Shown in pieces: positions 61,701-64,000 of a DNA stretch of 64,000 nucleotides. The DNA is taken from NCBI GenBank assembly GCA_007922225.1, contig ML679989.1, positions 20,030,915-20,094,914 of the forward strand, in the 5' to 3' direction. The number at the start of each line of letters is the position of its first letter. Position 1 is the first letter of the stretch. The DNA is from Emydura subglobosa. Its lineage: Eukaryota > Chordata > Testudines > Chelidae. The notes beneath the pieces are model-generated. The model made no database searches. It was not told the DNA's origin and worked only from the letters and a program-made list of their open reading frames with translations. The translations under genes were made by a program, and so were the position numbers.

Positions 61701-64000
61701 ATTCCTGGCTGGCTAGCTAGAGCACTCGCACAGCATAACTACGAGTGATTTACACGCTGGAGGCTGTGTGTGGGCAGACCAGGAGTGGCTGCTGCCACAG
61801 CAAAGCCGGGTAACAAGCGCCCAAGGTGGGAGAATGGAGGGGACGCAGCTGTCCATCAGTCCAGATCGTATCCTGGGGAATGTCCCACCGAGTTTCAGAG
61901 CCTGAGCTCCAGCCAGAGCAGGAATGTCCACACCGCTGATTTTATCCCCATCGCATGAGCACGAGGCATTGAGGGGAGCTCGGCGGCTCGGGGCCGTGGG
62001 TCTGTCTTTGCTGTGTAGACTGTCAAACCAGGCGGTTTCCTTCTGAAAACATTCTGCAGCTCGAAGGACAGAGAACCAGGGACGTGCTTCAAATGAAAGC
62101 CTGACTCGACACCTTACATTTCAAATGCTTTCCCTGTTCTCCTTCGTTTCGATAGGCCCTTCCTGGCGTTTGCCATGGCACGAAGCAGGCTGAGGTCTCT
62201 GCGTGCTGAGCCCTGGGCCTTGGTTAATGCTGGTCGGTGAGTGGGTCACACCTCTGGCCCAAATAGTCCAACTCAATTAATACACCAGCCCGCCCGCCAG
62301 CGCTCCCACCCTCCCGCTGGGCTGCCTTCAAAGATCCCTTCGCCCCTCTGCCAAACTTTCCCCGTCCACAAAACCGGGGTAGTGCCAACCTCCCACCAGC
62401 GGGCTGTGAGGGGCAGGGGCGGGGCCAGGCAGTGTAACAGGCTGGGGAAGTGTCGCGTATAACTATCCACGTAGTGCATGCTCCTGGAAGTGTGAAGGCA
62501 GGGAGGCAGTGTGTCCTAGTGGCCAGAGCACTGCTCTGGCAATCAGCAGACATGGGGAAACAGGGACTGTCTCTGGCTAGAGGTATGGATAGTATCAGCA
62601 CAACTGATCATGGCTGGGCCCGCCTGGGGCTAATGGTACAATACTGTACACATTGCCCCTCGCGTCCCACGAGAGTCTTGAAGATTAGCCTGAGGGCCTG
62701 TTTTGTCTCTAATTTCAAAGGCTGTTGCTCATAACGTGGTTTGCCCAGGGATAAGCTGGCGTTATTGGACCTGCTCCAGATGCAGCTGGAGAACTGTAGC
62801 AGGAATAACAGCCTGAGGCACGCCTCGTGCAGCGGTACGTGTTTAAGACACGGAGGTGGGAAGATCACTGCAGATAAAACCCAGCAATGATTTTTAAAGG
62901 TATCTTTACCAGTAACAAATGAACCAGCCAGGACACACTGCCCAGGGCTAAAGCAAAGCACACGAAACCAGTGCATAAAGAAAGTGGCTCGCCTGATCTA
63001 CAGCAGGACAGAATTAGCCGCATGGTGGTGTAATCCGAGAGCCATTGCCTCCCAGTGGGCAGCTAAGAGTATAACCTGACCTTTTAAAAAATCCATTTTT
63101 GAAACACCAAACTAGGAGACAACAGTTTGATTTAATCTCAGATTTAAACTAATTATTTGCTCTATGGTTTGGTTTTCATTGACAAATTGGCAAACATCCA
63201 GCAAATCTGATGAGCAGCCACCCAGGCCATATATTTCAGATCTAATAATATCCCATATTTGCCCATCCCCTTTCATCCCAAAGACTGCCCAAAGCTCTTC
63301 ACCAATGTTAAACATGCAGCACCCGCAAATGCAGCCACCTCTGGGGCAGAGCTCATTGCACAGCTCGCTGCGTAACAATGGCGCGATGGGATATTTTGAC
63401 CAAAAACATAGGCACGTAGTGCTAATATTACATAAACTGCCACGGGGCTTTCACTGTCCGAGCAGAGCAGACAAGAGTCTGGTTTTTAAGGGCTTCTCAT
63501 CCCATAACGTCAAAGAAATTAGTCTCTCCGGTATAAAATGGGAGGCACTGCGGTGCTGTGATTAGGACACTGCCCGAGGAGTCCAGAGACCTGGGTTCTT
63601 CTGCCACCGAACTCATGGGAGACCCTTGTGCACGTTGCTTCGTCATCTGTAAAGCAGCAGGGACGATGCTGATTTCCCCGTGCGGAGTGTGCTGAGGTCT
63701 ACTGCAGGGGAAAGCCAGCTACTATTAACGCTGCCATGCAGCTCAGCAGGTGGGCACAGACAGCGCTTGCGCCTTCTGGTAGAAACACACATTTTAGCAA
63801 TTTACCTTTTGTTTTGCTCAGGTTTCCATAGCAAAACACTGGCCATCTGTCCCGCAGGAGCTTCCTCTCTTATCTTCACTATAGAATTAGGTGGTGGTAG
63901 AACACTGCTTTGAGGAGTCATGTTAACTAACAGGGTGATAAATGTGACTTTGCCGTCAGTGTAGACAGAGACCGCCATGTTCCTGGAACCTTAGGGTTAG
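61701..64000. other. Upstream RGS3 intron or flank
   Basis: It holds a MIR-like 5' piece at 62495-62545 (gtcctagtggccagagcact) and a fuller MIR-like element at 63545-63720. No exon, promoter or RNA gene was recognised. Confidence 0.5.
63545..63720 (+). mobile_element. MIR/CORE-SINE-type element
   Basis: The order ctgtgattaggacactgccc, agacctgggttcttctgcc, acgttgcttcgtcatctgta and gatgctgatttccc matches MIR-type SINEs, including the B-box-like ggttc word. Confidence 0.7.

Overview
This window is intronic and exonic DNA from a vertebrate nuclear genome. It most likely comes from a non-avian reptile, probably a turtle, judging from degenerate CR1 LINE copies, small hAT and Harbinger-type MITEs, CORE-SINE/L2-like tails and several LTR-like blocks. 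The species call is inference; I could not search a repeat library. No operons, tRNA, rRNA, CRISPR arrays or prokaryotic signals were seen.

One protein-coding gene is supported: RGS3 (regulator of G-protein signalling 3), read on the minus strand across most of the window. Fourteen coding exons and one alternative first coding exon were placed by hand. Each has AG/GT splice sites, and every intron phase matches across its junction with no stop or frameshift. From 5' to 3' (high to low coordinate) exons 1-7 (59726 to 44382) encode a C2 domain. An alternative first exon (41812-41759) supplies the short N-terminus of the PDZ-RGS3 isoform. Exons 8-10 (39045 to 34251) encode the PDZ domain and the start of the linker. 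Exons 11-14 (33271 to 8392) encode the rest of the linker and the first half of a PH-like region. The next exon, the acidic/proline-rich region and the C-terminal RGS domain should lie beyond the low-coordinate edge. The first exon of the C2-containing transcript was not found and may lie beyond 64000.

The long introns carry the repeats. CR1 fragments lie at 1-870, 2610-3890, 10500-10900, 13890-14890 and 55840-56330 on the minus strand, with CR1 3' tails at 37710-37860 and 40690-40805 on the plus strand. MITEs with readable target-site duplications lie at 6900-7017 (TA), 10204-10457 (TAA) and 12973-13397 (8 bp). LTR-like blocks lie near 4090-5250, 20820-21700, 35690-36600, 45180-46090, 47850-48390 and 60773-61700. 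Variable C/G-rich minisatellites lie at 15355-15660, 34780-35010 and 35530-35645.

Functionally, the gene yields a signalling adaptor. C2 or a short alternative N-terminus is followed by PDZ (ephrin-B C-terminus in the studied mammalian protein), a linker, a PH-like fold and finally the RGS GTPase-activating domain for G-alpha-i/q. I found no previously undescribed biological system. The more interesting points are the alternative-promoter layout with matched phases, a tandem in-frame splice donor, a long in-frame extension before the PDZ-isoform start, and MITEs with intact target-site duplications.
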